The translations under genes were made by a program, and so were the position numbers. Shown here one piece after another: positions 1-6,165 of a stretch of 9,571 nucleotides of DNA. The DNA is from UBA5359 sp028699365 [NCBI: bacterium]. Lineage in GTDB: Bacteria > UBP13 > UBA5359. The notes under the pieces are model-generated. The model saw only the letters and a list, made by a program, of their open reading frames with translations, searched no databases and was not told the origin of the DNA. The stretch covers positions 1 through 9,571 of the forward strand of contig JAQVUQ010000079.1 of the NCBI GenBank assembly GCA_028699365.1, written 5' to 3'. How positions within the stretch are numbered: the first letter of the stretch is position 1; every line of letters starts with the position of its first letter.

Positions 1-2
1 TG

Positions 3-1373
3 GCTGTTTACAGCTTGGAACCCGTAGCGGTTCCTGAAGTCAATACCAAATACAGAACTATCAAGACCAGGATACCGGTGCCGGAATCACTGCCCGTCTT
101 CGAGGCGTTGAAGGAATCCGAGCCCCAATCCATGATGGGCCAGCCGCCCATCGTCTGGCACAGCGCCGATGATTTCACCGTGGCCGACAAGTGGGGCAAC
201 CGCTGGATAGACTGGTCGTCCTGCGTACTGGTGTCCAACATAGGGCACGGTCGTAAGGAGATCAAGGATGCCCTGAAAGAGATCATCGATCAGGATCTGC
301 TGTCCACCTACGTCTTCATACATGAGCAGAGAGCGGAACTGACAAAGGCCCTGCAGGCTCTGTCGCCCGATCCTGACAACTATCACGTCTTCCTGCTCAG
401 CACCGGCAGTGAGGCCACGGAGAACTGCGTCAAGCTGGCCAAAACCTATGCCATCAACAAATACGGCCCTGCCAGAAAGTACTTCGTCAGCTTCCGGAAC
501 GCTTTTCACGGGCGCACCATGGGCTCGCAACTGGCCGGGGGCATGGAAAAGCTTAAGACCTGGATGGTGGACCGTGATCAGACGTTTGTCCAGGTGCCTT
601 TTCCCGACGGCTACAAGAACGAGGATGTCTCCTTCGATCTCTTCCTCAAGACTCTGGCGGATAAAGGCATCAAGCCGGAGGAGATTGCAGGCGTTATGAC
701 CGAGAGTTATCAGGGAATAGGCCCTGATTTCCTGCCGGTGGAATACGCTCAGAAGCTGCAGGAGTTCTGCCGTAAGAACGACATCGTCATGATCTTCGAC
801 GAGGTGCAGGCTGGCTTTGGGCGCACCGGCAAGATGTTCTGCTTCCAGCATTACGGTATCACCCCCGATCTCATCGCCTGCGGCAAGGGCATTTCCTCTT
901 CGCTGCCGCTTTCGGCCGTTATCGGGCGCAAAGATATTATGGGCCTCTATGCCCCCGGGTCGATGACCTCCACCCACTCCGCCTCGCCGCTGCCGACGGC
1001 AGCCGCCCTGGCCAACCTCAAGGTGCTGGTGGGAGAGAAGTTGACCGAGCGGGCCGCCGCCATGGGCGAAATCCTTCTCCCCGAGCTGGACAGAATACAG
1101 AAGAAGTATTCCGATCGCCTGGGCTGCATGCACGGCAAAGGCCTGGTGGCCGGCATCCAGGTAGTCAAGCCGGGTACCAAAGAGCCCGATGCCGATACGG
1201 CCACCGCCATCAACCTGGCCTGCCTGAAGAAGGGCCTGCTGATGTTCGCCCCCGTAGGCCTGGCCGGCGAGTGCCTCAAGATAGCCCCGCCTCTGACCAT
1301 CAACGAAGAAGCCCTGCGTGAATCCATCCAGGTCTTCGAAGAGGGCGTGGACGAGGTTCTGGGCGGCAAGTAA
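3..1373 (+). CDS. Class III PLP-dependent aminotransferase, 4-aminobutyrate aminotransferase-like (probably 5'-partial)
   Basis: Fold-type I, class III aminotransferase moving an amino group from an omega-amino acid such as 4-aminobutyrate to a keto acid in the cytoplasm. Visible landmarks, numbered from a TTG at 15: the phosphate-cup sequence STGSEATE near residues 130-137, the metal/pyridine-nitrogen Asp in IFDEVQAGFGRTG (Asp262), and the Schiff-base lysine in CGKGISSSLPLSA (Lys291). Length (about 452 residues) is normal. The reading frame is open to the left edge and no ribosome-binding site precedes the TTG, so the true start probably lies just outside the window. The stop is TAA, followed by a strong hairpin. 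It stands apart from the defence genes downstream and looks like resident chromosomal metabolism. Family assignment is firm; substrate (GABA, beta-alanine, ornithine, other diamines) cannot be decided from sequence. Confidence 0.9.
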   Translation, partial: AVYSLEPVAVPEVNTKYRTIKTRIPVPESLPVFEALKESEPQSMMGQPPIVWHSADDFTVADKWGNRWIDWSSCVLVSNIGHGRKEIKDALKEIIDQDLLSTYVFIHEQRAELTKALQALSPDPDNYHVFLLSTGSEATENCVKLAKTYAINKYGPARKYFVSFRNAFHGRTMGSQLAGGMEKLKTWMVDRDQTFVQVPFPDGYKNEDVSFDLFLKTLADKGIKPEEIAGVMTESYQGIGPDFLPVEYAQKLQEFCRKNDIVMIFDEVQAGFGRTGKMFCFQHYGITPDLIACGKGISSSLPLSAVIGRKDIMGLYAPGSMTSTHSASPLPTAAALANLKVLVGEKLTERAAAMGEILLPELDRIQKKYSDRLGCMHGKGLVAGIQVVKPGTKEPDADTATAINLACLKKGLLMFAPVGLAGECLKIAPPLTINEEALRESIQVFEEGVDEVLGGK

Positions 1374-1401
1374 GCCGGCTGAATTGAGAATATAGTATAA
1401 A

Positions 1402-1436
1402 CGAAGCCCCGGCCGGTTTTATCCGACGGGGCTTCG
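1402..1436 (+). terminator. Hairpin after the aminotransferase gene, probable terminator
   Basis: A perfect 10-bp stem, CGAAGCCCCG (1402-1411) with CGGGGCTTCG (1427-1436), encloses a 15-base loop that itself has a CGG/CCG mini-stem. It begins 28 bases after the TAA stop. There is no clean U-tract on the + strand, so it is not a textbook intrinsic terminator; termination or 3'-end protection is inferred from position and strength. Confidence 0.55.
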
Positions 1437-1452
1437 CGGTTATGTCCTGCTG

Positions 1453-1461
1453 TGATATAAT
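1453..1461 (+). promoter_or_regulatory. Extended -10 promoter for the tRNA gene
   Basis: TG at 1453-1454, one base, then consensus TATAAT (1456-1461) form an extended -10 element. The spaced -35 position (about 1433-1438) is a poor match, as is usual for extended -10 promoters. The predicted start, about 1467-1469, lies some ten bases before the mature tRNA 5' end at 1479. It sits just after the preceding hairpin, so the tRNA has its own transcription unit. Confidence 0.6.
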
Positions 1462-1478
1462 AGATCTGCTTCAAAAAC

Positions 1479-1554
1479 GCGCCCGTAGCTCAATGGATAG
1501 AGCACCAGGCTTCGGACCTGGGGGTTGGGGGTTCGAGTCCCTCCGGGCGTGCCA
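1479..1554 (+). tRNA. tRNA-Arg, anticodon UCG (reads CGA)
   Basis: A complete cloverleaf can be folded by hand. Acceptor GCGCCCG (1479-1485) pairs with CGGGCGT (1544-1550), with one terminal G-U. The D stem is GCTC/GAGC, and the D loop AATGGATA holds the GG. The anticodon stem CCAGG/CCTGG encloses loop CTTCGGA with anticodon TCG at 1512-1514. The variable loop has five bases. The T stem GGGGG/CCCTC encloses TTCGAGT. The discriminator is G1551 and CCA is encoded at 1552-1554. There is no intron. It marks the boundary between the aminotransferase and the accessory genes to the right. Confidence 0.97.
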
Positions 1555-1567
1555 GTTCTATGTCCCC

Positions 1568-1626
1568 AATATTGCTTATTTTAAGAAACAGTGCTATCTT
1601 AAAATAAGCAATATTCTTATTTTAAG
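1568..1626 (+). promoter_or_regulatory. Triple operator-like repeat upstream of fic
   Basis: The 11-mer CTTATTTTAAG occurs three times in alternating orientation: 1575-1585 (+), 1598-1608 (reverse complement) and 1616-1626 (+). Copies 1 and 2 belong to a perfect 19-bp inverted repeat (1568-1586 with 1597-1615, 10-base spacer). Copies 2 and 3 form a second inverted repeat separated by 7 bases. Each 11-mer is itself a dyad (CTTA-TTT-TAAG). It ends 16 bases before the fic ATG. A weak promoter-like pair, TTGCTT (1572-1577) and TATCTT (1595-1600) with a 17-base gap, overlaps it. I infer binding by a winged-helix regulator, most simply the C-terminal domain of the Fic protein itself. Confidence 0.65.
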
Positions 1627-1642
1627 TTTAAAACAGGAAACC

Positions 1643-2794
1643 ATGAAAAGATCTTTACAGGGACAATACGTGACTGTATCCACTATCGGCGAGAGGGTAC
1701 AGGCGTTTATTCCCACGCCGTTACCGCCTGATCCTCCGATCGATTGGACACCGGAACTACGGGAGAGGTTTGACAGTGCTTTGCTGGCGCTGGGACGCCT
1801 GGACAGCGTGTCCGTTCTGCTTCCCGATACCTCTCTCTTTCTTTACGTATATATGCGTAAGGAGGCTGTGCTCTCTTCTCAGATTGAGGGAACACAATCT
1901 TCACTCTCCGATCTCTTACTCTTTGAGCTGAAACAGATACCTGGAGTACCCCTTGATGATGTTCAGGAAGTCAGCAACTACGTAGCGGCTGTTTATCACG
2001 GCCTGCAGCGTCTGGCGGAAGGTTTTCCCGTATCACTGAGATTGATACGGGAGATGCATGCTATTCTTCTTAATAAGGGACGCGGCAGTCAACGTGAACC
2101 GGGAGAGTTCAGGCGCAGTCAGAACTGGATAGGCGGTACCCGGCCCGGTAATGCTTCGTTTGTTCCGCCGCCCCCGGAAAAGGTAATAGAGTGTATGGGA
2201 ACGCTTGAGTTGTTTTTACACGATCGGCCGGTACGGACTTCGCCTTTATTGAAAGCGGCGTTGTCTCATGTCCAGTTCGAAACAATTCATCCGTTTTCGG
2301 ACGGCAACGGGCGTCTTGGCAGACTGCTGATTACTCTGCTTCTGTGTTCGGAGAAGATATTGCGTGAGCCTATGCTCTATCTCAGTCTCTATTTTAAGAG
2401 CCATCGTCAGCGTTATTATCATCTTCTTGACCAGGTGCGTCTGAACGGCGATTGGGAAGCCTGGCTGGAGTTTTTTGCCGAGGCAGTAGAGCAAACTGCC
2501 GAACAGGCAGCAGATACGGCACAGCGCCTAGTGAAGCTTGCTGCTGAAGACAGGGAGCGCATAACCGGCTTGGGCCGGCCGTCCGGTTCCGCGATCAAGG
2601 TCCACCGGGCGATGATGGAGAGGCCTATTGTTTCCGGCACATGGCTGTCGGAAAAGACAGGCTTGTCTCAGGCGACGGTTAACACTGTTCTCAGGCATCT
2701 GGAGAAGCTGGGAATTGTATCTGAATTGACCGGAAGCAAGCGGAACAGGCTCTTCAGCTATGTCGGATATATTAGTATAATGAACAGTGATTGA
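1643..2794 (+). CDS. fic: Fic family protein, class II AMP-transferase with C-terminal winged helix
   Basis: Predicted cytoplasmic enzyme that transfers AMP, or a related nucleotide moiety, from a nucleotide to a hydroxyl side chain of a target protein. The 383-residue chain has a Fic_N-type N-terminus, then the inhibitory helix motif SSQIEG (Ser78, Glu82, Gly83; the S/TxxxEG signature), placing it in class II. The catalytic loop HPFSDGNGRLGR at 216-227 is intact, with His216 the general base. A helix-turn-helix/winged helix occupies about 331-375. The start is the ATG at 1643, preceded by AGGAAA; the frame stays open further upstream, but only through the tRNA gene. The upstream triple dyad suggests autoregulation. 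No separate antitoxin gene is seen, as expected when the inhibitory helix is built in. The protein target is unknown. Confidence 0.93.
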   Translation: MKRSLQGQYVTVSTIGERVQAFIPTPLPPDPPIDWTPELRERFDSALLALGRLDSVSVLLPDTSLFLYVYMRKEAVLSSQIEGTQSSLSDLLLFELKQIPGVPLDDVQEVSNYVAAVYHGLQRLAEGFPVSLRLIREMHAILLNKGRGSQREPGEFRRSQNWIGGTRPGNASFVPPPPEKVIECMGTLELFLHDRPVRTSPLLKAALSHVQFETIHPFSDGNGRLGRLLITLLLCSEKILREPMLYLSLYFKSHRQRYYHLLDQVRLNGDWEAWLEFFAEAVEQTAEQAADTAQRLVKLAAEDRERITGLGRPSGSAIKVHRAMMERPIVSGTWLSEKTGLSQATVNTVLRHLEKLGIVSELTGSKRNRLFSYVGYISIMNSD

Positions 2795-3016
2795 CGGGTT
2801 ACCCCGGAAGCTACCTCTATATACGGGCATACTCATAGAGCAGACCCAAGAGATGCAAAGCTGCTTACAAACGGTATATCCGGAATATATATCAACGCGG
2901 GTACGTGGACGGAAAAGGTGGATCAAGGTTGGTATCTGGACGTGGATGAGGATGGCAAGGTATGGATGCAAGACTGGATTAACGAAACAAAGGAAACGAA
3001 GCGCTTGTTCGTTTGA
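2795..3016 (+). pseudogene. Remnant: C-terminus of a calcineurin-like metallophosphoesterase
   Basis: The frame directly after the fic stop, running 73 codons to a TGA at 3014-3016, reads as the C-terminal end of a metallophosphoesterase. It contains SIYGHTHRA (histidines at 2834-2836 and 2828-2830 codons, the GHxH metal-ligand motif), then GIYINAGTWTEKV, the usual strand that follows this motif, then WYLDVDEDGKV and a charged tail. There is no plausible start codon before the motif, and the N-terminal metal sites (DxH, GDxxD, GNH) are absent. I read it as the 3' end of a gene whose front was replaced or deleted, perhaps when fic arrived. Family membership rests on motif recognition by eye. 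Confidence 0.7.
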
Positions 3017-3041
3017 TAAGTCTGTAAGCGGCAGGTATAAT
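3013..3041 (+). promoter_or_regulatory. Sigma70 promoter of the hsdM-hsdS operon
   Basis: TTGATA (3013-3018, five of six consensus bases) and TATAAT (3036-3041, perfect) are separated by exactly 17 bases. Transcription should start near 3048, leaving a leader of roughly 75 bases before the first hsdM. The -35 overlaps the stop codon of the phosphoesterase remnant. This is the best promoter match I see in the window and implies robust expression unless repressed. Confidence 0.75.
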
Positions 3042-3081
3042 TGTATTCAGGAATTTCACCTGCAGACACGTGCCGGGAAGC

Positions 3082-3096
3082 ATCCCAACCTGGGAT
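3082..3096 (+). promoter_or_regulatory. Small dyad in the leader of the hsdM operon
   Basis: ATCCCA (3082-3087) and TGGGAT (3091-3096) form a perfect 6-bp inverted repeat around ACC, in the untranslated leader 25 bases before the hsdM start. It could be a protein operator downstream of the promoter, or, with only three loop bases, a weak RNA hairpin. No trans-acting partner is identifiable. Confidence 0.35.
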
Positions 3097-3121
3097 TGTA
3101 TGCAGAGCAGGATAGGCCTGA

Positions 3122-4642
3122 ATGAGTAGGAAGAACGGAAACGACATATCTGCCGATCTGGATATTGGAGCTCTTTCCAGTTACCTCTGGGAAGCGGCCA
3201 ATATTTTGCGCGGGCCTGTGGACGCGGCTGATTTCAAAACCTATATCTTTCCGTTGCTCTTCTTTAAGCGTATCTCCGATGCCTATGATGAAGAATTAAG
3301 CATTGCTCTGAAAGAAACAGAAGGTGATATAGAATACGCCCGGTTTCCTGAGAACCATCGCTTCCAGGTCCCGGAAGGGTGCCACTGGGAAGATATACGG
3401 GCCAAGAGCGTCAATATCGGACATGCACTCCAGAAGGCGATGCGCTGCATTGAGCAATCCAATCCGGATACGCTTTACGGTATCTTTGGCGATGCACAAT
3501 GGACCAATAAAGACCGTTTATCTGATGCTCTTCTCAAAGATCTTATTGAACATTTTTCCGGTTTGAATATCGGTAACGAACACTGTAAGGCCGATATCCT
3601 TGGTCAGGCATACGAGTACCTGATTAAGAAATTTGCCGATCTGACAAACAAAAAAGCCGGAGAATTTTATACTCCACGCTCAGTTGTTGCTCTCATGGTG
3701 CGTATTCTCGCTCCCAAGGCAGGGGATACCATCTACGATCCGGCCTGCGGCACCGGTGGCATGCTCCTCGAAGCACTGCATTATGTTAAAGAACATGGTG
3801 GTGACGAGAAGCTTATGCTGGGCAAGCTTTTTGGCCAGGAGAAGAATCTGACGACCTCATCCATTGCTCGGATGAACCTCTTTCTCCACGGTGCGGAAGA
3901 TTTCCACATCGAGCGCGGCGATACCCTCAGGCAACCTGCTTTCTATTCCGGTGACAGCCTTGAGGTGTTTGACTGTGTCATCGCCAATCCACCGTTCTCC
4001 CTTGAAAAGTGGGGGGACGATGTCTGGAGCAACGATCCTTACGGGCGTAACTTTGCCGGACTTCCACCGGCCAAATCCGGCGATTTTGCCTGGGTCCAGC
4101 ATATGATCAAGTCCATGGCTCGCAAGACAGGACGTATGGCTGTTGTCTTGCCGCATGGCGTGTTGTTCCGTATGTCCAGGGAAGGTGAGATCCGGCGTAA
4201 GCTTCTGGAGATGGACATTCTCGATGCGGTGATCGGCCTTGGTCCTAACCTCTTTTACGGCACCGGCCTGGCAGCCTGCATACTGGTATTTCGTGAGACT
4301 AAGCCCAAAGAACATCGTCATAAAGTGCTGTTTATCGATGCCTCACATGAATTCAAGACCGGCCGGGCTCAGAACGAGCTTCTGCCTGTGCATGTTGAAA
4401 GTATACACCGCTGGTATCGGGATTACCGGAATGCGGATGGCATCTGCAGGGTCGTTACTCTTGACGAGATTCGGGAGAACGACTTCAACCTGAACATTCC
4501 CCGTTATGTGGAACCCGTCATTGAAGAAGAGACCATGACCGTGGAACAGGCCATAGTTAACCTCCAAGAATCCCTGAAAAACGCCTATGCGGCTGAAGAC
4601 CGGTTGGCAGAGTTGCTGAAAAAAGCGGGGCTGACGGCATGA
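3122..4642 (+). CDS. hsdM: Type I restriction-modification DNA methyltransferase subunit M, copy 1
   Basis: N6-adenine DNA methyltransferase subunit, which uses S-adenosylmethionine and acts in a complex with the specificity subunit HsdS. Of 506 residues, about 15-160 form the helical HsdM N-terminal domain (SSYLWEAANILRG, FPLLFFKRISD) and the rest the methylase domain. Motif I is DPACGTGGML at 206-215 (AdoMet binding) and catalytic motif IV is NPPF at 289-292. EFYTPRSVV, the conserved entry to the methylase fold, precedes motif I. The C-terminus is a helix suited to HsdS contact. AGGA at 3109-3112 serves as a modest ribosome-binding site. The stop overlaps the next gene's ATG by four bases. 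All key motifs are intact, so it should be active. Confidence 0.95.
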   Translation: MSRKNGNDISADLDIGALSSYLWEAANILRGPVDAADFKTYIFPLLFFKRISDAYDEELSIALKETEGDIEYARFPENHRFQVPEGCHWEDIRAKSVNIGHALQKAMRCIEQSNPDTLYGIFGDAQWTNKDRLSDALLKDLIEHFSGLNIGNEHCKADILGQAYEYLIKKFADLTNKKAGEFYTPRSVVALMVRILAPKAGDTIYDPACGTGGMLLEALHYVKEHGGDEKLMLGKLFGQEKNLTTSSIARMNLFLHGAEDFHIERGDTLRQPAFYSGDSLEVFDCVIANPPFSLEKWGDDVWSNDPYGRNFAGLPPAKSGDFAWVQHMIKSMARKTGRMAVVLPHGVLFRMSREGEIRRKLLEMDILDAVIGLGPNLFYGTGLAACILVFRETKPKEHRHKVLFIDASHEFKTGRAQNELLPVHVESIHRWYRDYRNADGICRVVTLDEIRENDFNLNIPRYVEPVIEEETMTVEQAIVNLQESLKNAYAAEDRLAELLKKAGLTA

Positions 4643-4833
4643 TTATAAAGCACATAACTCAGTCCGAACTTGAATCATATCTTTGGGGCGCGGCCACTTT
4701 ACTGCGGGGATATATCGATGCTGGGGATTACAAGCAGTTCATCTTCCCTCTGCTCTTTTATAAACGCCTTTGCGATATTTACGATGAGGAACTGGCCGTG
4801 GCGCTGGAGGAATCCGGCGGTGACAAGGGATAG
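4639..4833 (+). CDS. N-terminal piece of the second HsdM (ends at the amber codon)
   Basis: A 64-residue product starting at the ATG that overlaps the hsdM copy 1 stop (ATGA). It contains only the first helices of the HsdM N-terminal domain (ESYLWGAATLLRG, FPLLFYKRLCD, YDEELAVALEE), closely matching residues 20-70 of copy 1, and no methylase motifs. As a free peptide it could associate with the downstream piece, but that is speculation; it most likely is the stub of a broken gene. Confidence 0.5.
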   Translation: MIIKHITQSELESYLWGAATLLRGYIDAGDYKQFIFPLLFYKRLCDIYDEELAVALEESGGDKG

Positions 4834-4839
4834 GCCGAG

Positions 4840-6165
4840 TTGCCCGAGCAACACCGTTTTCAGATCCCTGCCGACGCACACTGGAAGGTAGCCCGTACTA
4901 AGGTCAAGAACGTGGGCAAGGCTATCCAGAACGCTTTGCGGGATATTGAGAAAGCAAATCCAGATACTCTCTATGGCGTATTCGGCGATGCTCAATGGAC
5001 CAATAAGGATCGGTTACCCGATCATATGTTGCGGGAACTGATAGAGCATTTCAGTTGTCAAACACTCTCGCTGGCTAATTGTCCGGAAGACGAGCTTGGC
5101 ATCGGCTACGAATTCCTGATCAAGAAGTTTGCCGACGATTCCGGCCATACTGCGGCCGAGTTCTATACCAATCGCACCGTTGTCCATCTGATGACGGAGA
5201 TGCTGGAGCCCGCGCCGGGTGAATCGATCTATGATCCCACCTGCGGCTCAGCCGGGATGCTTCTTTCCGCCGTTGCTCACTTGAAGCGACATGGAAAGGA
5301 ATGGCGCAATCTGAAGCTCTACGGCCAGGAGCGCAACCTGCTTACCTCGGCCATCGGATGGATGAATCTCTTTCTGCACGGCATTGAGGATTTCCGTATT
5401 GTCCGGGGAGATACCCTGGCACATCCGGCCTTTGTAGAGGGAGACCGGCTCATGCAGTTCGACGTAGTCTTGGCCAATCCCCCGTATTCCATCAAACAGT
5501 GGGACAGGGCCGCCTGGTCTGCCGATCCCTGGGGGCGCAACATCTACGGCACCCCGCCGCAGGGCCGTGCCGATTATGCCTTCTGGCAACACATTATTCA
5601 GAGCATGAAGCCCAAATCAGGACGTTGTGCCATCCTTTTTCCGCACGGTGTGCTCTTCCGCAACGAAGAGTCTGTCATGCGGGAGAAGCTGATTGCCCAC
5701 GATGTGGTGGAGTGTGTGCTGGGACTGGGGCCGAACCTCTTTTATAACTCACCGATGGAAGCCTGTGTGGTGATCTGTCGCATAAGCAAGCCCCGGGAGC
5801 GGAGGAACAGGATACTCTTTATCAACGCGGTGAATGAAGTTACACGGGAGCGGGCTCAGAGCTTCCTGACCGACGATCATATCCAGCGAATCGTAGAGAC
5901 CTATCATCGTTTTGAAGACATTGAAGGCTTTGCCCGCGTAGCAAGCAATGACGAGGTGCGTCAAAAAGAGTGCAATCTCAGCATTCCTCTCTATATACGG
6001 GAACAGAAGACAAGGATGCTTCAGGAAGAGAGCGCTCCTTACGGTCAATCTCCATTGAAAAAGGCTATCGTCGAATGGCAGGAAAGCTCAAAGTCGTTAC
6101 GGGAATCGATGAAGGAGTTGTTTGAGATGCTGGAAGATGCCCGGGTGTGTGGAGGTAGGAAATGA
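4840..6165 (+). CDS. hsdM: Type I methyltransferase subunit M, copy 2, main C-terminal part
   Basis: The continuous part after the amber codon, 441 residues if begun at TTG 4840. AAGGGA at 4825-4830, nine bases before this TTG and just before the amber stop, is a credible Shine-Dalgarno for reinitiation by terminating ribosomes. It carries the rest of the N-terminal helical domain, EFYTNRTVV, motif I as DPTCGSAGML (199-208 in full-length numbering) and motif IV NPPY (280-283). The motif I Ala205 replaces the second Gly of the GxG turn (GTG in copy 1). The end overlaps the DUF4062 gene by ATGA. Whether this piece folds and methylates without the first 70 residues cannot be told from sequence. 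Confidence 0.75.
   Translation: MPEQHRFQIPADAHWKVARTKVKNVGKAIQNALRDIEKANPDTLYGVFGDAQWTNKDRLPDHMLRELIEHFSCQTLSLANCPEDELGIGYEFLIKKFADDSGHTAAEFYTNRTVVHLMTEMLEPAPGESIYDPTCGSAGMLLSAVAHLKRHGKEWRNLKLYGQERNLLTSAIGWMNLFLHGIEDFRIVRGDTLAHPAFVEGDRLMQFDVVLANPPYSIKQWDRAAWSADPWGRNIYGTPPQGRADYAFWQHIIQSMKPKSGRCAILFPHGVLFRNEESVMREKLIAHDVVECVLGLGPNLFYNSPMEACVVICRISKPRERRNRILFINAVNEVTRERAQSFLTDDHIQRIVETYHRFEDIEGFARVASNDEVRQKECNLSIPLYIREQKTRMLQEESAPYGQSPLKKAIVEWQESSKSLRESMKELFEMLEDARVCGGRK

Larger units (their letters stand above)
4639..6165 (+). pseudogene. hsdM: Second hsdM, full-length frame interrupted by one in-frame amber codon
   Basis: Read through, this frame gives a 508-residue HsdM, almost the same length as copy 1 and alignable along its whole length without frameshift. 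The single interruption is TAG at 4831-4833 (codon 65). Aligning GDIEYARFPENHRF of copy 1 with GDKG-stop-AELPEQHRF puts the stop exactly at Tyr72, which copy 1 encodes as TAC, so one base change explains it. The break falls in the helical N-terminal domain. No other damage is visible in more than 1.3 kb, so the change is recent, tolerated as a split protein, or suppressed. A sequencing or assembly error is also possible. The ATGA overlaps at both ends are preserved. Confidence 0.75.

Noticed and set aside
87-1133. Long open frame (348 codons) on the - strand opposite the aminotransferase
   Set aside because: It is the shadow of a strongly coding + strand frame with all aminotransferase motifs; its own translation shows no recognisable domain.
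1442-1642. Upstream extension of the fic frame from an ATG at 1442
   Set aside because: It would run through the tRNA-Arg gene and the operator repeats; the ATG at 1643 has a ribosome-binding site and starts the conserved Fic N-terminus.
2798-2810. 13-base match (GTTACCCCGGAAG) between the phosphoesterase remnant and the last TPEV units at 8015-8027
   Set aside because: One match of this length is expected by chance in a window of this size, and the flanks do not match.
2795-3016. Fic-phosphoesterase fusion split by a stop, since both are in the same frame
   Set aside because: The Fic protein has a normal C-terminus right at its stop, and the phosphoesterase lacks its N-terminal metal motifs; the shared frame is a one-in-three coincidence.
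3031-3063. GCAGGT/ACCTGC inverted repeat around the hsdM operon -10
   Set aside because: Only 6 bp with a 21-base gap, easily chance; not listed as an operator.
2787-3125. 112-codon + strand frame between fic and hsdM
   Set aside because: Its translation is unlike any family and it overlaps, in another frame, the clearly recognisable phosphoesterase remnant and then the hsdM promoter.
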